In this document: one piece after another, positions 32,223-41,129 of the stretch
Position numbering within the stretch: position 1 is the first letter of the stretch
Layout of the letters: every line of letters starts with the position of its first letter
NCBI GenBank assembly: GCA_963628035.1
Contig: CAVGED010000002.1
Location: 6,570 to 70,569 of the forward strand
DNA length: 64,000 nucleotides
Direction of reading: 5' to 3'
Origin: 14-2 sp963628035
GTDB lineage: Bacteria; Bacillota; Clostridia; Lachnospirales; Lachnospiraceae
Notes under the pieces: model-generated
What the model was told of the DNA's origin: nothing
The model's input: only the letters and a program-made list of their open reading frames with translations
Databases searched by the model: none
Position numbers and translations under genes: made by a program

Positions 32223-33512
32223 TTAGCGGATATGCAAAAACTGCTGTTTAATATAGCTCATTTCCTTCTCGCCAAGCAGCGCATTCTCCGCGCAGGCTTC
32301 CCAGCCGTTCAGTGCATTTTCTACCTCTTCCAAAATTCTTCTGATCTTTGCTTTTGACAGATTCATCCTGCTTCCACAGGAAAAGAAATCCTCCTTTGAG
32401 AAATTCTCCGTTTTTCCATTCATACTCATCTGATGTCTTGCAAGCCATCGATTTGCAGAGTCATTCGCATATGTAATATCATAGGCAGGCGCCAGCATCC
32501 ATTGCCCGGATTTATCCATCAAAAAAGAAATGTTCTTTACATGGTCATCCTGGTTTCTTGCCAATATATTAAAAACCATCCTCCGAAATAACTGCTCCAC
32601 TTCCTTTTGTCCCAGACCAAGGCGATTCATAATCTCGAAAGCCTGTTCATAGCTGTATACTCCGGGCATATTATAATCAAAATGCGCCATGGCTCCCAGG
32701 GACTGCATGTGAAGTTTTTCTCCCGTATCGCTTCGGTCAAAGCGCTTTGTCATAAAGTGATAACACCCGGATTCCTGGCGTAACCTGCATTCGTTCATAA
32801 CAATTCCGGCACGCTCTGCCATCTGATAATATGCATACTCTATCCGTGTATACGACTTTCCATCCTCTTTCTCGCCTTTGTCCTTATTATTTCTGACTCC
32901 ATCAAATTTTATCAGCCAATATTCATATCCGTCACCAGCTTGTATCTGCCCGGAACGAACATCACCGGTTTCCCGATTCCATGCCACAACCGCCTTTGCT
33001 CTCGCGCCGCCAGCCGAGGTTCCAACATTAATGATCTGCTCCATGGTATGATCGCTGTCCATGATATGCAGCTTTTCTCTGTCAGTCAATATCGCAGTTG
33101 CCAGTTCTACCAATGCACGGATGTCAATCACATCATTTTTCGTAACTACATAATCCATGGCCGGAACATATTCAAGCGCTCCCATTCCCCGCTTTCCTGT
33201 ATACAATAATCGCTCCACTGCCGTCAGTGTATCGATACTTCTCCCCTGCTCCGCAAGATATCGTTCAATCAATTTGCTTCCATATTTGTCAGGCAGAGAA
33301 TCAGCCAGCATCCCCGGCAGTCCGTGAAATGCGGCATTCCCCAGTCCGGGAAATGTATAAATCCGATCTTTTAACGGCATCATAATTGGCGCAACCTCAA
33401 TACCGCTTCCAACAAAATCCTTATCATAGTTAAAAACAGGAATACTATCTATGCCCTCCTGGGAAACAGCCCCAATCCGCGTTCCCCACAAAAAAACCTC
33501 CGCTACATTCAT
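32223..33512 (-). CDS. hipA: HipA-type Ser/Thr kinase toxin
   Basis: 429 residues, full length. The N-terminal HipA_N part includes YTFPGLGNAAFHGLPGMLADSLPDKYG near 50-80. The kinase core has the KAVVAWNRETG substrate region, the YWLIKFDG Lys near 205, the catalytic loop NQDDHVKNISFLM near 318-330 and the metal-binding AYDITY near 345. HipA kinases phosphorylate targets such as glutamyl-tRNA synthetase and induce dormancy. The start overlaps the antitoxin stop by four bases. A hairpin AAGAACTT/AAGTTCTT lies just after the stop. The target here is unknown. Confidence 0.88.
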   Translation of the reverse strand: MNVAEVFLWGTRIGAVSQEGIDSIPVFNYDKDFVGSGIEVAPIMMPLKDRIYTFPGLGNAAFHGLPGMLADSLPDKYGSKLIERYLAEQGRSIDTLTAVERLLYTGKRGMGALEYVPAMDYVVTKNDVIDIRALVELATAILTDREKLHIMDSDHTMEQIINVGTSAGGARAKAVVAWNRETGDVRSGQIQAGDGYEYWLIKFDGVRNNKDKGEKEDGKSYTRIEYAYYQMAERAGIVMNECRLRQESGCYHFMTKRFDRSDTGEKLHMQSLGAMAHFDYNMPGVYSYEQAFEIMNRLGLGQKEVEQLFRRMVFNILARNQDDHVKNISFLMDKSGQWMLAPAYDITYANDSANRWLARHQMSMNGKTENFSKEDFFSCGSRMNLSKAKIRRILEEVENALNGWEACAENALLGEKEMSYIKQQFLHIR

Positions 33513-33856
33513 CGCTTATCCTCCCCCCAGACCCAAGCACCGGCTTCACTGTTCATCCTCGGCTTTGTCACTCGCTTTCTTTTCGGCTTTTGATCTGCAA
33601 GATCAGTCGGTTTGACTGTCTGCTCCGGAAGAAGCAATTCCAGATTCGACAGCACTCCCAATACCCGGAGCACATTTAATATACTTTCAAAATTAACACT
33701 CTCACCTTTTTCGATTCTTAAAATCGTTCTTAACGCAACCCCTGACTGCTCCTCCATTTCTGTCTGCGTATAATTCATTGCAATTCTTGTATCCTTGATG
33801 CGCTGTCCCAATTCTGCCATAATCCCCGTATTATTCTCATACCCTGTTATCTTCAT
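33509..33856 (-). CDS. hipB: HipB-type antitoxin (XRE HTH)
   Basis: 115 residues from an ATG at 33856 (AGGAGAGACA upstream); the longer frame to 33922 runs through the promoter. The HTH is near residues 12-65 (ELGQRIKDTRIAMNYTQTEMEEQSGVALRTILRIEKGES). A basic linker (KPKRKRVTKPR) and a C-terminal tail ending VWGEDKR follow; C-terminal Trp is known to matter for HipB stability. It neutralises HipA and represses the operon through the palindrome at 33882-33950. Confidence 0.82.
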   Translation of the reverse strand: MKITGYENNTGIMAELGQRIKDTRIAMNYTQTEMEEQSGVALRTILRIEKGESVNFESILNVLRVLGVLSNLELLLPEQTVKPTDLADQKPKRKRVTKPRMNSEAGAWVWGEDKR

Positions 33857-33881
33857 TGTCTCTCCTCTCACCTTTCGGAAT

Positions 33882-33950
33882 AATAATACGCCATATTTGG
33901 CATTTATTATAACATATTTCATTATAAAATGTCAAATATGGCGTATTATT
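33882..33950 (-). promoter_or_regulatory. hipBA promoter framed by a 21-bp inverted repeat operator
   Basis: The arms 33882-33902 and 33930-33950 are inverted copies matching at 20 of 21 positions (core CAAATATGGCGTATTATT). The promoter TTGACA (33930-33935), 18 bases, TATAAT (33906-33911) lies exactly between and within them: one arm covers the -35 and the other the transcription start. Confidence 0.8.
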
Positions 33951-33967
33951 TGATGTTTTTTCGCTGT

Positions 33968-35917
33968 TTAATGTTTTTTTCGCATCTGTGCATAACACTT
34001 ATCGCACACCCGGCCGATCGTCCCCAGCAGCAGCGGGCTGCCGCAATATCGGCATTTCAGGATATAGTCCTTCTTATTCTTCGCCAGAAGGCGCATGATC
34101 GTGCCCTCTGTCTTCTCCCGTTCAAGATCCAGACGCTCCTGATCGATATTCTTTCCCAGACGGACCGAGAACTGATAATACAGGTCCAGCATCTTATAGA
34201 AGGTCTCGTAACGGCCAAGTCCCGAATCCCTGCACATCATCAGCGCCGGAAAGAGCAGGGAGACATCGGCAGTATATGTCTTGCAGTAATACAGCCACAG
34301 ATCCACCAGGTCATTGTTCTTGATATCGATGGAACAGGTCAGCATACGGTAGAGGATATGCTTGTCCTCGAAGCCGTCGATCTCCTTGCGGTCGCGGTAA
34401 GCCCGTTCGTATAAGAACAATGGCTCTGTAATACTGATCTTCTCAAAAGGCGGCTCTGTCTCCACAGACTTCCAGATCTTTAGGACTGCATCCAGCGGCT
34501 CCTCCATATCAAGAAGTATCTGTGGAAAGCCAAGGCTCACCTGGGACACCTCCGGCTCCTGCTCATCGAAATGTTCCCGGATATAGGAAAGTGCATCCTC
34601 TCCCATGGCGTTCACGTACCCGGCATCGTGGATGCCGTACCGTCCGGCACGTCCGGCAATCTGCTTAATCTCCGGGACGATCAGCGGCCGCGTTGTCTTT
34701 CCGTCATACTTGTCCGTCTGCATGAATACGATCCGCTGTACCGGGAGATTTAATCCCATGCCGATGGCATCGGTAGAAACCACCACCTTCGTCTGCCGTT
34801 CTGTGAAGAGATGGATCTGGCGGCGACGGATCTCCGGGGGCAGGCTGCCATAGATAACGCTGGCCTTGACACCGGAACGCTCCAGCCGACCGGCAATGTC
34901 CAGCACCGCGCGCTTGCTGAAGGCGATCAGGGCATCCCCCTCCCGGACCCCCTCCGGGAAGCAGAAGGCTTCCGTCTCGCACAGCAGCGGTGTTTTTCGC
35001 TCATATCGTCGTATCTCATAGGTATCGCCGCACAATGTGATAAGATGACAGAGTACCCGCTCTGCCGCCGGGCTCATACACACATGGATCTCCTGTGCCC
35101 GCACACCTAATACGGCACGTGTCCAGGAATGCCCCCGATCCGGATCCGAGATCATCTGTGCCTCATCGATCACTGCAATGTCATATTCCTGATCCAGATC
35201 AAGCATCTCCACGGTGGATGATGTGACCTTGCTGCCATCCTCATAGATACGTTCCTCTCCGGTGAGCATGGTGCAGGGCAGACCGAAATCCTTCATTTTC
35301 TCATAGACCTCCAGCGCCAGCAGACGCAATGGGCCCAAATATACGCCGTGTTCGGCCGTTTTTAACCGCTGAAGTGCCTCATAGGTCTTGCCGCAGTTGG
35401 TGGGGCCGATGTGCAGAATAAACCTGCGCTGCATCGCAAGCGCCTCCGGGAACTCTGTCTCCGGGCGGGTGGGAACCATGTTAATGATCTGTGGACGTAT
35501 CCCATTCTCTCCATAGCTTCTGCACAATGCCCGCAGGGTCTTCTGACAGATATCATAGGGCATTTCTTCCCGCAGGAAATCCAGGAACTTCTGCGTCACC
35601 AGCTCGGTCTCCGCCTCTGTCATGCCGCCCAGATCCAGTCGCACCAGCTCCGGCATCATCATATCCCGGATCCTCATGATGGCGATCTGGTTATTTGCCT
35701 TTATCGCAAAATAGACCAGATTTCGGATCTGACGATGATACTCCTCCAGATGCGCCTGGCTGATCTTGGATGCCTTGGTTCTTCTCATCTCACCAAGGAT
35801 CGTGCTGATCCGCTGCTCGTAAGTCTTCTTTCCGTCGTTATTTTTCTTTTTTAAATGCTGGGCACAGGTTTTATACTGCGTAAAATAAAACTGCGCGAGT
35901 TTTTCCTTCTGTATCAT
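33968..35917 (-). CDS. SUV3-like DExH RNA helicase
   Basis: 649 residues from an ATG at 35917; an upstream TTG (35971) would overlap the SH3 gene. Motif I is HIGPTNCGKTYEAL near 173, motif II is VIDEAQMISDPDRGHSWTRAVLG near 248 and motif VI is EIKQIAGRAGRYG near 405, with VVSTDAIGMGLNLP before it. These are the signature forms of SUV3, the mitochondrial degradosome helicase. The C-terminus ends with a zinc ribbon (CRYCGSPLL...VCDKCY). Bacterial members exist but are rare compared with other DEAD/DEAH helicases. A role in RNA turnover is inferred from the family. Confidence 0.8.
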   Translation of the reverse strand: MIQKEKLAQFYFTQYKTCAQHLKKKNNDGKKTYEQRISTILGEMRRTKASKISQAHLEEYHRQIRNLVYFAIKANNQIAIMRIRDMMMPELVRLDLGGMTEAETELVTQKFLDFLREEMPYDICQKTLRALCRSYGENGIRPQIINMVPTRPETEFPEALAMQRRFILHIGPTNCGKTYEALQRLKTAEHGVYLGPLRLLALEVYEKMKDFGLPCTMLTGEERIYEDGSKVTSSTVEMLDLDQEYDIAVIDEAQMISDPDRGHSWTRAVLGVRAQEIHVCMSPAAERVLCHLITLCGDTYEIRRYERKTPLLCETEAFCFPEGVREGDALIAFSKRAVLDIAGRLERSGVKASVIYGSLPPEIRRRQIHLFTERQTKVVVSTDAIGMGLNLPVQRIVFMQTDKYDGKTTRPLIVPEIKQIAGRAGRYGIHDAGYVNAMGEDALSYIREHFDEQEPEVSQVSLGFPQILLDMEEPLDAVLKIWKSVETEPPFEKISITEPLFLYERAYRDRKEIDGFEDKHILYRMLTCSIDIKNNDLVDLWLYYCKTYTADVSLLFPALMMCRDSGLGRYETFYKMLDLYYQFSVRLGKNIDQERLDLEREKTEGTIMRLLAKNKKDYILKCRYCGSPLLLGTIGRVCDKCYAQMRKKH

Positions 35918-35937
35918 TGGTCTTGAAAGCCTTTCCC

Positions 35938-36483
35938 TTATTCTACCACATTTAGGTAACTGCTGACGCAATACAATACCTGTCCGTTATATTCCACCCT
36001 GGACCAGCCAAGCTCTGTATTGATACCTGTCCGCACGAATACCTCTCCCGCATGGAGCGTAGCCACCACCACGGAATTCGGATTTGTCACGCTGGGGATA
36101 CTCCGCAGGTTGATCTCAATCTTGGGCGTTACCTGCTCCTGGCAATCGCTGAACTTCGTCTTGATTCCATCGTCCTCCGGCTTCTCCGGACTTCCGCCGC
36201 CGGTTTGAGCCCCGGTGCCTTCCTGACTTCCGTCGCCGGGCTGGCCGTCAGTGTTTTCCTGGCTCTTGCTGTCCTCCCGGTTCCCGGCACTCTCGTCCCC
36301 GGTCGGCTGACCATCAACGTTTCCCTCTATCCCCGGGGTTTCGTCTCCCCCGTCTTTTCCTCCGAAGGTCTTAAAGATCAGCACAACTGCCACAGCCAGA
36401 ACCGCTACAAAGCATACTGACGCAACAATGATCCTGATTATAATCTTCTTGCTTTCACGTTCTTCAAACTCATCATCAAACAT
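35938..36483 (-). CDS. membrane-anchored SH3 (SH3b) domain protein
   Basis: 181 residues: a cytoplasmic acidic start, one membrane span near 14-37, a long Gly/Asp/Glu-rich linker (45-115) and an SH3b-like domain at the end (NLRSIPSVTNPNSVVVATLHAGEVFVRTGINTELGWSRVEYNGQVLYCVSSYL). SH3b domains usually bind peptidoglycan peptides. It would sit outside the membrane. It is followed closely by the helicase gene, but the two products have no obvious shared role. Confidence 0.72.
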   Translation of the reverse strand: MFDDEFEERESKKIIIRIIVASVCFVAVLAVAVVLIFKTFGGKDGGDETPGIEGNVDGQPTGDESAGNREDSKSQENTDGQPGDGSQEGTGAQTGGGSPEKPEDDGIKTKFSDCQEQVTPKIEINLRSIPSVTNPNSVVVATLHAGEVFVRTGINTELGWSRVEYNGQVLYCVSSYLNVVE

Positions 36484-36501
36484 TCTTTTCCTTCTTTCCC
36501 T

Positions 36502-37677
36502 CTAAACAGGCTGCTTCACTGCCCGGTTCAGACTTTCCGTCATGAAGAGCAGGAGCAGAATAAATATAATAAGAAACAACGGCATCAATCGGATACTGAT
36601 ATGGTTGGCAATCAGGCCGAATAACGGCGGCATAAAGGTAGATCCCACATAGGCGCAGGCCATCTGGATGCCAATAATGGCCTGGGAATGCTCCTTACCG
36701 AAATTGTAAGGCGTGGAATGGACAATCGATGGGTAAACCGGCGCACAACCAAGACCGGTAACGATCAGTCCTCCCAGGGCAAGCCAGTCTGCAGTCACCG
36801 GAAGGGCAATGCACAGAATGCCAAAAGCAGCGATCACCGCGCCAATACGGATCAGCCACCGATCACCCAAACGCTCCGTCACAAGTCCGGACAGAAAACG
36901 CCCTGCCGTGATACCGATAAAGAAGAACGAGGCAAAGGCTGCTGCCATCCGGGGCGTTATGTTCCTGACCTGAACCAGATAACTGCTGGCCCAGAGCATA
37001 ACGGTGCTCTCTGCGGCACAGTATGCAAAGAAGCCCACAAGAACCTGCGGGACACCCTTGATCTTCAATACGCCCAAAATCCCATTGGAAGCCGGGGCGC
37101 TGTCATCACTATCGGAAGCCTCCGCAACCTGAAGCCTCTTCCATAAGGGAAGCGTGCAAAACAGAAGGACTGTGATACCGAACTGGATCGCTGACACAGT
37201 CCGATATCCGCTGTTCCAACCGGCAGACCCGGCCAGCGCCCAGCTCATAATGTAGGGACTTGCAATGGTTCCGACACCCCAGAAGCAATGAAGCCAGCTC
37301 ATATGGCGCGAGGAATAGTGAAGCGCCACATAATTGTTCAGCGCCGCGTCCACTGCCCCGGCTCCAAGTCCATAAGGAACGGCCCACACGCACAGCATCC
37401 AGAACTGCGAAGATACGGAAAACCCCATCAGTGCAGCTGCTGTCAGGAAGACACTGAAAGCCGTCACCCGTCCGGTTCCAAGCTTGCGTGTCAGACGGTC
37501 CGACATCAGGCTGGAAAGGATGGTTCCACCGGATATGATCATAGATACCATTCCGGCGTAGGACAGAGGCACACCAAATTCCTGGCGCATAACAGGCCAG
37601 GCAGATCCCAACAGAGAATCCGGGAGTCCCAGACTGATAAACGCGATATAAATGATTAAAAGCAATATTGTATACAT
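36502..37677 (-). CDS. MFS transporter (FucP/YfkF-like)
   Basis: 391 residues with 12 predicted spans. The N-terminal half has GLPDSLLGSAWPVMRQEFGVPLSYAGMVS and the between-span 2-3 motif DRLTRKLGTGRV; the second half repeats it as GRFLSGLVTERLGDRWL. This subgroup is often annotated as sugar or drug permeases; the substrate is not predictable. A good promoter lies upstream on the minus strand: TTGATT (37787-37792), 17 bases, TATTCT (37764-37769). Confidence 0.78.
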   Translation of the reverse strand: MYTILLLIIYIAFISLGLPDSLLGSAWPVMRQEFGVPLSYAGMVSMIISGGTILSSLMSDRLTRKLGTGRVTAFSVFLTAAALMGFSVSSQFWMLCVWAVPYGLGAGAVDAALNNYVALHYSSRHMSWLHCFWGVGTIASPYIMSWALAGSAGWNSGYRTVSAIQFGITVLLFCTLPLWKRLQVAEASDSDDSAPASNGILGVLKIKGVPQVLVGFFAYCAAESTVMLWASSYLVQVRNITPRMAAAFASFFFIGITAGRFLSGLVTERLGDRWLIRIGAVIAAFGILCIALPVTADWLALGGLIVTGLGCAPVYPSIVHSTPYNFGKEHSQAIIGIQMACAYVGSTFMPPLFGLIANHISIRLMPLFLIIFILLLLFMTESLNRAVKQPV

Positions 37678-37763
37678 AAACTCACACCTGTTTCAACCTT
37701 CTCGCATGCGCCATGGCTGCAATATAGCAATCGTTCAGCCCACGCCCATTCGCAATATGATAA

Positions 37764-37836
37764 AGAATAGCACGAAAATCCGCTAAAATCAAGTATCATC
37801 TCCTCCTTGACAAATGCAGCGCAGATTCATTATACT
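37764..37836. promoter_or_regulatory. two non-overlapping divergent promoters (MFS and HTH genes)
   Basis: Minus strand, for the MFS gene: TTGATT (37787-37792), 17 bases, TATTCT (37764-37769). Plus strand, for the HTH gene: TTGACA (37807-37812), 18 bases, TATACT (37831-37836). Confidence 0.6.
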
Positions 37837-37903
37837 AAATAATGAAATTACCACCGTTATAAAGCTTAGGCATACCCGAAATAAAAACATTAAAGGAATC
37901 GCC

Positions 37904-38530
37904 ATGAATAATATAAAATCAATTATCGCCCAAAATATCACAGATTTACGCCGTGCCAAAGGGCTTACACAGCTTGAGCTCGCCGAGCAGCTTAATTACT
38001 CCGATAAAGCTGTCTCCAAATGGGAGCGCGCAGAATCGATGCCGGATGTTTCTGTCTTAGTAGACATCGCGGATTTATTTGATGTGCCGCTGGATTACCT
38101 GGTGCGCGCAGAACATCCCCCAAAGGAAATACCGCCTTCAGAGAAAGCTTTATCCCCAGATGAAGCACCATACCGGAAAGAATATATCAGCGGCGTATCC
38201 ATACTGTTGGTATGGCTTATTGCCGTATTGGTTTTTGTAATCATTACCCTTTCCGCCAAAGACGCACATTCCCAATGGCTGTCATTTATCTACGCCATCC
38301 CGGTCTCTGCGATCGTATGGCTGGTGTTTAACAGTATCTGGTTCAATCCGCGCCTGAATTATTTCATTGTCTCACTTTTAATGTGGTCGGTTTTTTTGAG
38401 CATACAATTAACGCTGTTTTCCCTGGGTATCAATGCCTGGCTGATTTATCTTCTTGGTATTCCGGGACAGATTATTATCATCCTTTGGGCGCTGATAAAA
38501 AAGCCCCGGAAGCAAGAAGAAATCTCCTGA
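37904..38530 (+). CDS. XRE-family HTH regulator with membrane domain
   Basis: 208 residues from an ATG at 37904 with AAAGGAATCGCC upstream; the in-frame ATG at 37814 lies on the promoter. The HTH is at residues 8-62 (IAQNITDLRRAKGLTQLELAEQLNYSDKAVSKWERAESMPD), followed by a linker and four membrane spans (residues 100-200). One-component regulators with integral membrane domains are common in Clostridia and sense envelope signals. A terminator (GTCCGCA/TGCGGGC, 38545-38575) follows the stop. Confidence 0.78.
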   Translation: MNNIKSIIAQNITDLRRAKGLTQLELAEQLNYSDKAVSKWERAESMPDVSVLVDIADLFDVPLDYLVRAEHPPKEIPPSEKALSPDEAPYRKEYISGVSILLVWLIAVLVFVIITLSAKDAHSQWLSFIYAIPVSAIVWLVFNSIWFNPRLNYFIVSLLMWSVFLSIQLTLFSLGINAWLIYLLGIPGQIIIILWALIKKPRKQEEIS

Positions 38531-38542
38531 CACACCTTCTTA

Positions 38543-38575
38543 AAGTCCGCAAGTCTTGAAAATGCGGGCTTTTTC
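38543..38575 (+). terminator. terminator after the HTH gene
   Basis: Stem GTCCGCA (38545-38551) and TGCGGGC (38563-38569) followed by TTTTT. Confidence 0.7.
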
Positions 38576-38590
38576 TATGCAACTCTCCCG

Positions 38591-38623
38591 CTGGTAGAGC
38601 GGTAGAGTCCCTTACTCTACCAG
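38591..38623. promoter_or_regulatory. inverted repeat upstream of degV
   Basis: CTGGTAGAG (38591-38599) and CTCTACCAG (38615-38623) form a perfect 9-bp inverted repeat, with an extra GGTAGAG copy between them. It is about 100 bases before the first DegV gene and could be an operator. Confidence 0.45.
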
Positions 38624-38722
38624 TAGATTCAAAGGATTATAGTGTAGAAAAGCAGCCGTAGATTGAGTTATCCCGGATGATCGCATATACTAAAGCAAAT
38701 TTCGATCCAAAGGAGAGAGCTC

Positions 38723-39601
38723 ATGTCTTATGCTATTGTAACAGACTCAACTGCAAACCTGACCGCAAAACAATTAGAAGAAAATAATGTGATCGCAATT
38801 CCATTTTCTTACTTTTTAAAAGAACAGGAATATAGCTGCCGGGATCTCGACAGCTTTGACGACAAACAATATTATGACGCCATTCGAAGCGGCGCGAAAG
38901 TCACCACCTCCCAGATAAATCCCCAGCGCTATATCGACAGTATGCAGCCGTTGCTGGAGTCCGGCGAAGATATCCTTTTTATCGGGATATCCTCCGGGAT
39001 AAGCGGTGCCTATGCCTCTGCAGAAATGGCAAGAAAGCAATTACTGGAAGAATTTCCGGAACGCAGGATCGAACTGATCGACAGCCTGTGTGCCGGGCTG
39101 GGAGAAGGCCTGCTGGTCTTAAAGGCTGCAAAGTGCCGTCTGAACGGAATGGAATTACAGGAAACCGCCCAGAGACTGCTTTCCGTCCGCGAGCGGATAT
39201 ATCAGGTATTCATCGTGAATGACCTGATGCATCTGAGGCGAACCGGAAGACTGTCTAATATGGGCGCTATCGTTGGCTCTGTGTTGGGAATAAAGCCATT
39301 GTTAAAAGGAAATGAGAACGGCAAGATCATTGCGTTTGAAAAAATCAGAGGAAGAAAGAAAGCCATAAAGGCAATGGCTGAAAAATATTTTACCCTGGCC
39401 CAAAATCCGACGCACCAGACCATCGCCATCTCACATGCCGACTGCGAAGAGGACGCCAAATATCTGGCAAGTCTGCTGCAGGAAAAGCTTGCACCAAAAG
39501 AAATCATTCTGGCAAAACACGAGCCTGCCACCGGCTCACATATCGGTCCCGGCGCGCTAGCCCTCTTCTTTGAAGGGGACAATGATGTGCGTTACAAATA
39601 A
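38723..39601 (+). CDS. DegV family fatty-acid-binding protein (1)
   Basis: 292 residues, full length, ATG preceded by AAAGGAGAGAGCTC. DegV hallmarks are present: IVTDSTANL at the start, TTSQINPQRY near 73, GISSGISGAYASA near 91, the DSLCAGLGEGLL lipid-pocket segment near 117 and NDLMHLRRTGRLS near 165. DegV (FakB-like) proteins hold a fatty acid for the FakA kinase. It is followed 15 bases later by a second DegV, so the two are co-transcribed. Confidence 0.88.
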   Translation: MSYAIVTDSTANLTAKQLEENNVIAIPFSYFLKEQEYSCRDLDSFDDKQYYDAIRSGAKVTTSQINPQRYIDSMQPLLESGEDILFIGISSGISGAYASAEMARKQLLEEFPERRIELIDSLCAGLGEGLLVLKAAKCRLNGMELQETAQRLLSVRERIYQVFIVNDLMHLRRTGRLSNMGAIVGSVLGIKPLLKGNENGKIIAFEKIRGRKKAIKAMAEKYFTLAQNPTHQTIAISHADCEEDAKYLASLLQEKLAPKEIILAKHEPATGSHIGPGALALFFEGDNDVRYK

Positions 39602-39615
39602 CAGGAGGTTATCAT

Positions 39616-40506
39616 ATGAACACAAAATTTATCTTATCATGCGAGTCCACAGTTGATCTTCCGTTTTCTTATGTAAACGAGCGGAACATCCCGGTCATTT
39701 TCTATTCCTATCTGGTAGATGATAAGGAATATGTTGACGATATGCTGCGTGACCCGGAGGCTTTACCGCGATTCTATCAATTACTCGCAGAGGGAAAGAT
39801 GCCCGCAACTTCTCAGCTTACCGAATTTCAGTATGAGGAATTTTTTGAGGAACAACTGCAGCGCGGCGATTTGCTTCACATTGTATTTGGCACCGGCATG
39901 ACGCAGTCCTTTCAAAACGCAGAGCGTGCAGCAGACGTGTTAAGAGAGAAATATCCGAACCGCAAGCTTATCGTGGTTGACTCTCTGTGCAGTTCCTCCG
40001 GCTACGGATTGCTGGTCGATTATGCTGCTGATATGCGTGACCGCGGATGTTCTATGGAAGAGACGGAAAAATGGCTCATAGACAATCGAAAAAAGGTTCA
40101 TCATCAATTCTTTTCTACCGAATTAGACCATTACCGCCGCAGCGGCAGAATGTCAGGAGCTACCGCTATGATCGCCACCATCTTGGGAATCTGCCCGATC
40201 ATGCGTCTGGACGATAAAGGACGTATCATCGCATACAGCAAGGTTCGCGGTAAGGTCAATGCCATAAAAACTACCGTAGACACCATGGAGCAGCACGCCA
40301 GGGACGGCGCACAATACTCCGGGAAATGCTTTATCTGCCATTCAAACTGTCCACAGGAAGCCGAAAAGACCAAACAAGCCATACTGGCCCGCTTCCCGAA
40401 CCTGCATGACATCCGAATCTGTGATATCGGAACGATCATTGCCGCCCATTGCGGCCCCGGAACAGTGGCCACGTTTTTCCTTGGTGATGAGAGAGCACCG
40501 GAATAA
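39616..40506 (+). CDS. DegV family fatty-acid-binding protein (2)
   Basis: 296 residues, ATG preceded by AGGAGGTTATCAT. Same family pattern: ILSCESTVDLP, ATSQLTEFQYEEFF, VFGTGMTQSFQNAERA, VDSLCSSSGYGLLVDYA, TELDHYRRSGRMSGA and the AHCGPGTVATFFLG end. It differs clearly from the first copy, so the pair probably handles different acyl chains, as FakB1 and FakB2 do. No kinase gene is nearby. Confidence 0.88.
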   Translation: MNTKFILSCESTVDLPFSYVNERNIPVIFYSYLVDDKEYVDDMLRDPEALPRFYQLLAEGKMPATSQLTEFQYEEFFEEQLQRGDLLHIVFGTGMTQSFQNAERAADVLREKYPNRKLIVVDSLCSSSGYGLLVDYAADMRDRGCSMEETEKWLIDNRKKVHHQFFSTELDHYRRSGRMSGATAMIATILGICPIMRLDDKGRIIAYSKVRGKVNAIKTTVDTMEQHARDGAQYSGKCFICHSNCPQEAEKTKQAILARFPNLHDIRICDIGTIIAAHCGPGTVATFFLGDERAPE

Positions 40507-40510
40507 TTAA

Positions 40511-40670
40511 ATAGGTCTGACCTCGGTATCCCCACTTCACGTGAGACGAGAAAGTCTGATACAGGATATTCCCCCTCACGCGGGACGGGAGGGTCTGACC
40601 CAGGAATCCGCTCCCCTTATAAGAGCGGATTCCGAGGTCACTCGAAGCTTCGAGGCCCGGCTGGGCCTCG
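40511..40670. repeat. imperfect direct repeats and hairpins after degV
   Basis: A GTCTGA-starting unit of about 40-50 bases recurs three times (from about 40514, 40552 and 40594), with CACGTGAGAC and CACGCGGGAC as matching inner parts. Two hairpins follow: GGAATCCGCTC/GAGCGGATTCC (about 40604-40633) and CGAGGCCC/GGGCCTCG (40651-40670). No reading frame is convincing here. Confidence 0.6.
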
Positions 40671-40672
40671 TT

Positions 40673-40710
40673 AAAAAGAAAAGATACCATGCACCGCATG
40701 ATATCTTTTC
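40673..40710 (-). terminator. terminator of the tRNA cluster
   Basis: On the minus strand a 15-bp stem (GAAAAGATATCATGC with GCATGGTATCTTTTC) is followed by TTTTT, directly after the tRNA-Gly 3' end. Confidence 0.8.
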
Positions 40711-40721
40711 TTTTTAAAGTA

Positions 40722-40794
40722 AGCGCGAGACGGGACTCGAACCCGCGGCCTCGACCTTGGCAAGGTCGCGCTCCACCAACTGAGCCACTCGCGC
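40722..40794 (-). tRNA. tRNA-Gly (anticodon GCC)
   Basis: Acceptor stem GCGCGAG/CTCGCGC, anticodon stem-loop CGACC-TTGCCAA-GGTCG giving GCC, and a TTCGAGTC T loop are all in place. It is last of three tRNAs transcribed together on the minus strand. No CCA is encoded. Confidence 0.93.
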
Positions 40795-40797
40795 ATA

Positions 40798-40868
40798 AGC
40801 GGGTGATGGGAATCGAACCCACGTGTCCAGCTTGGAAGGCTGGTGTTCTACCATTGAACTACACCCGC
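40798..40868 (-). tRNA. tRNA-Gly (anticodon TCC)
   Basis: Acceptor GCGGGTG/CACCCGC, anticodon loop CTTCCAA giving TCC and T loop GTTCGATTC. Second of the three-tRNA cluster, so two glycine isoacceptors are adjacent. Confidence 0.93.
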
Positions 40869-40890
40869 AAGTGTCATTTGGAAATGACAG

Positions 40891-40963
<73 letters not shown>

Positions 40964-40988
40964 TCGTGCTGTTATCAGCAACGGTATT

Positions 40989-41017
40989 ATTTTAGCGTCT
41001 TTCTTTGCAGATGTCAA
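40989..41017 (-). promoter_or_regulatory. tRNA cluster promoter
   Basis: Minus strand TTGACA (41012-41017), 17 bases, TAAAAT (40989-40994), about 25 bases before tRNA-Phe. Confidence 0.75.
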
Positions 41018-41129
41018 GAAGTTTTTTCTTTTATGCTCAAAAAATTTTTTTATAGGAAATTTTTTATGTTATGTTACAATTCAGTCATCGCGTATATTAC
41101 GGGCAAATCATGGTCCTGGCTGAATAGTA

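Noticed and set aside
40511..40670. protein-coding reading of the repeats after degV
   Set aside because: Frames are short, lack ribosome sites and shift between repeat units.
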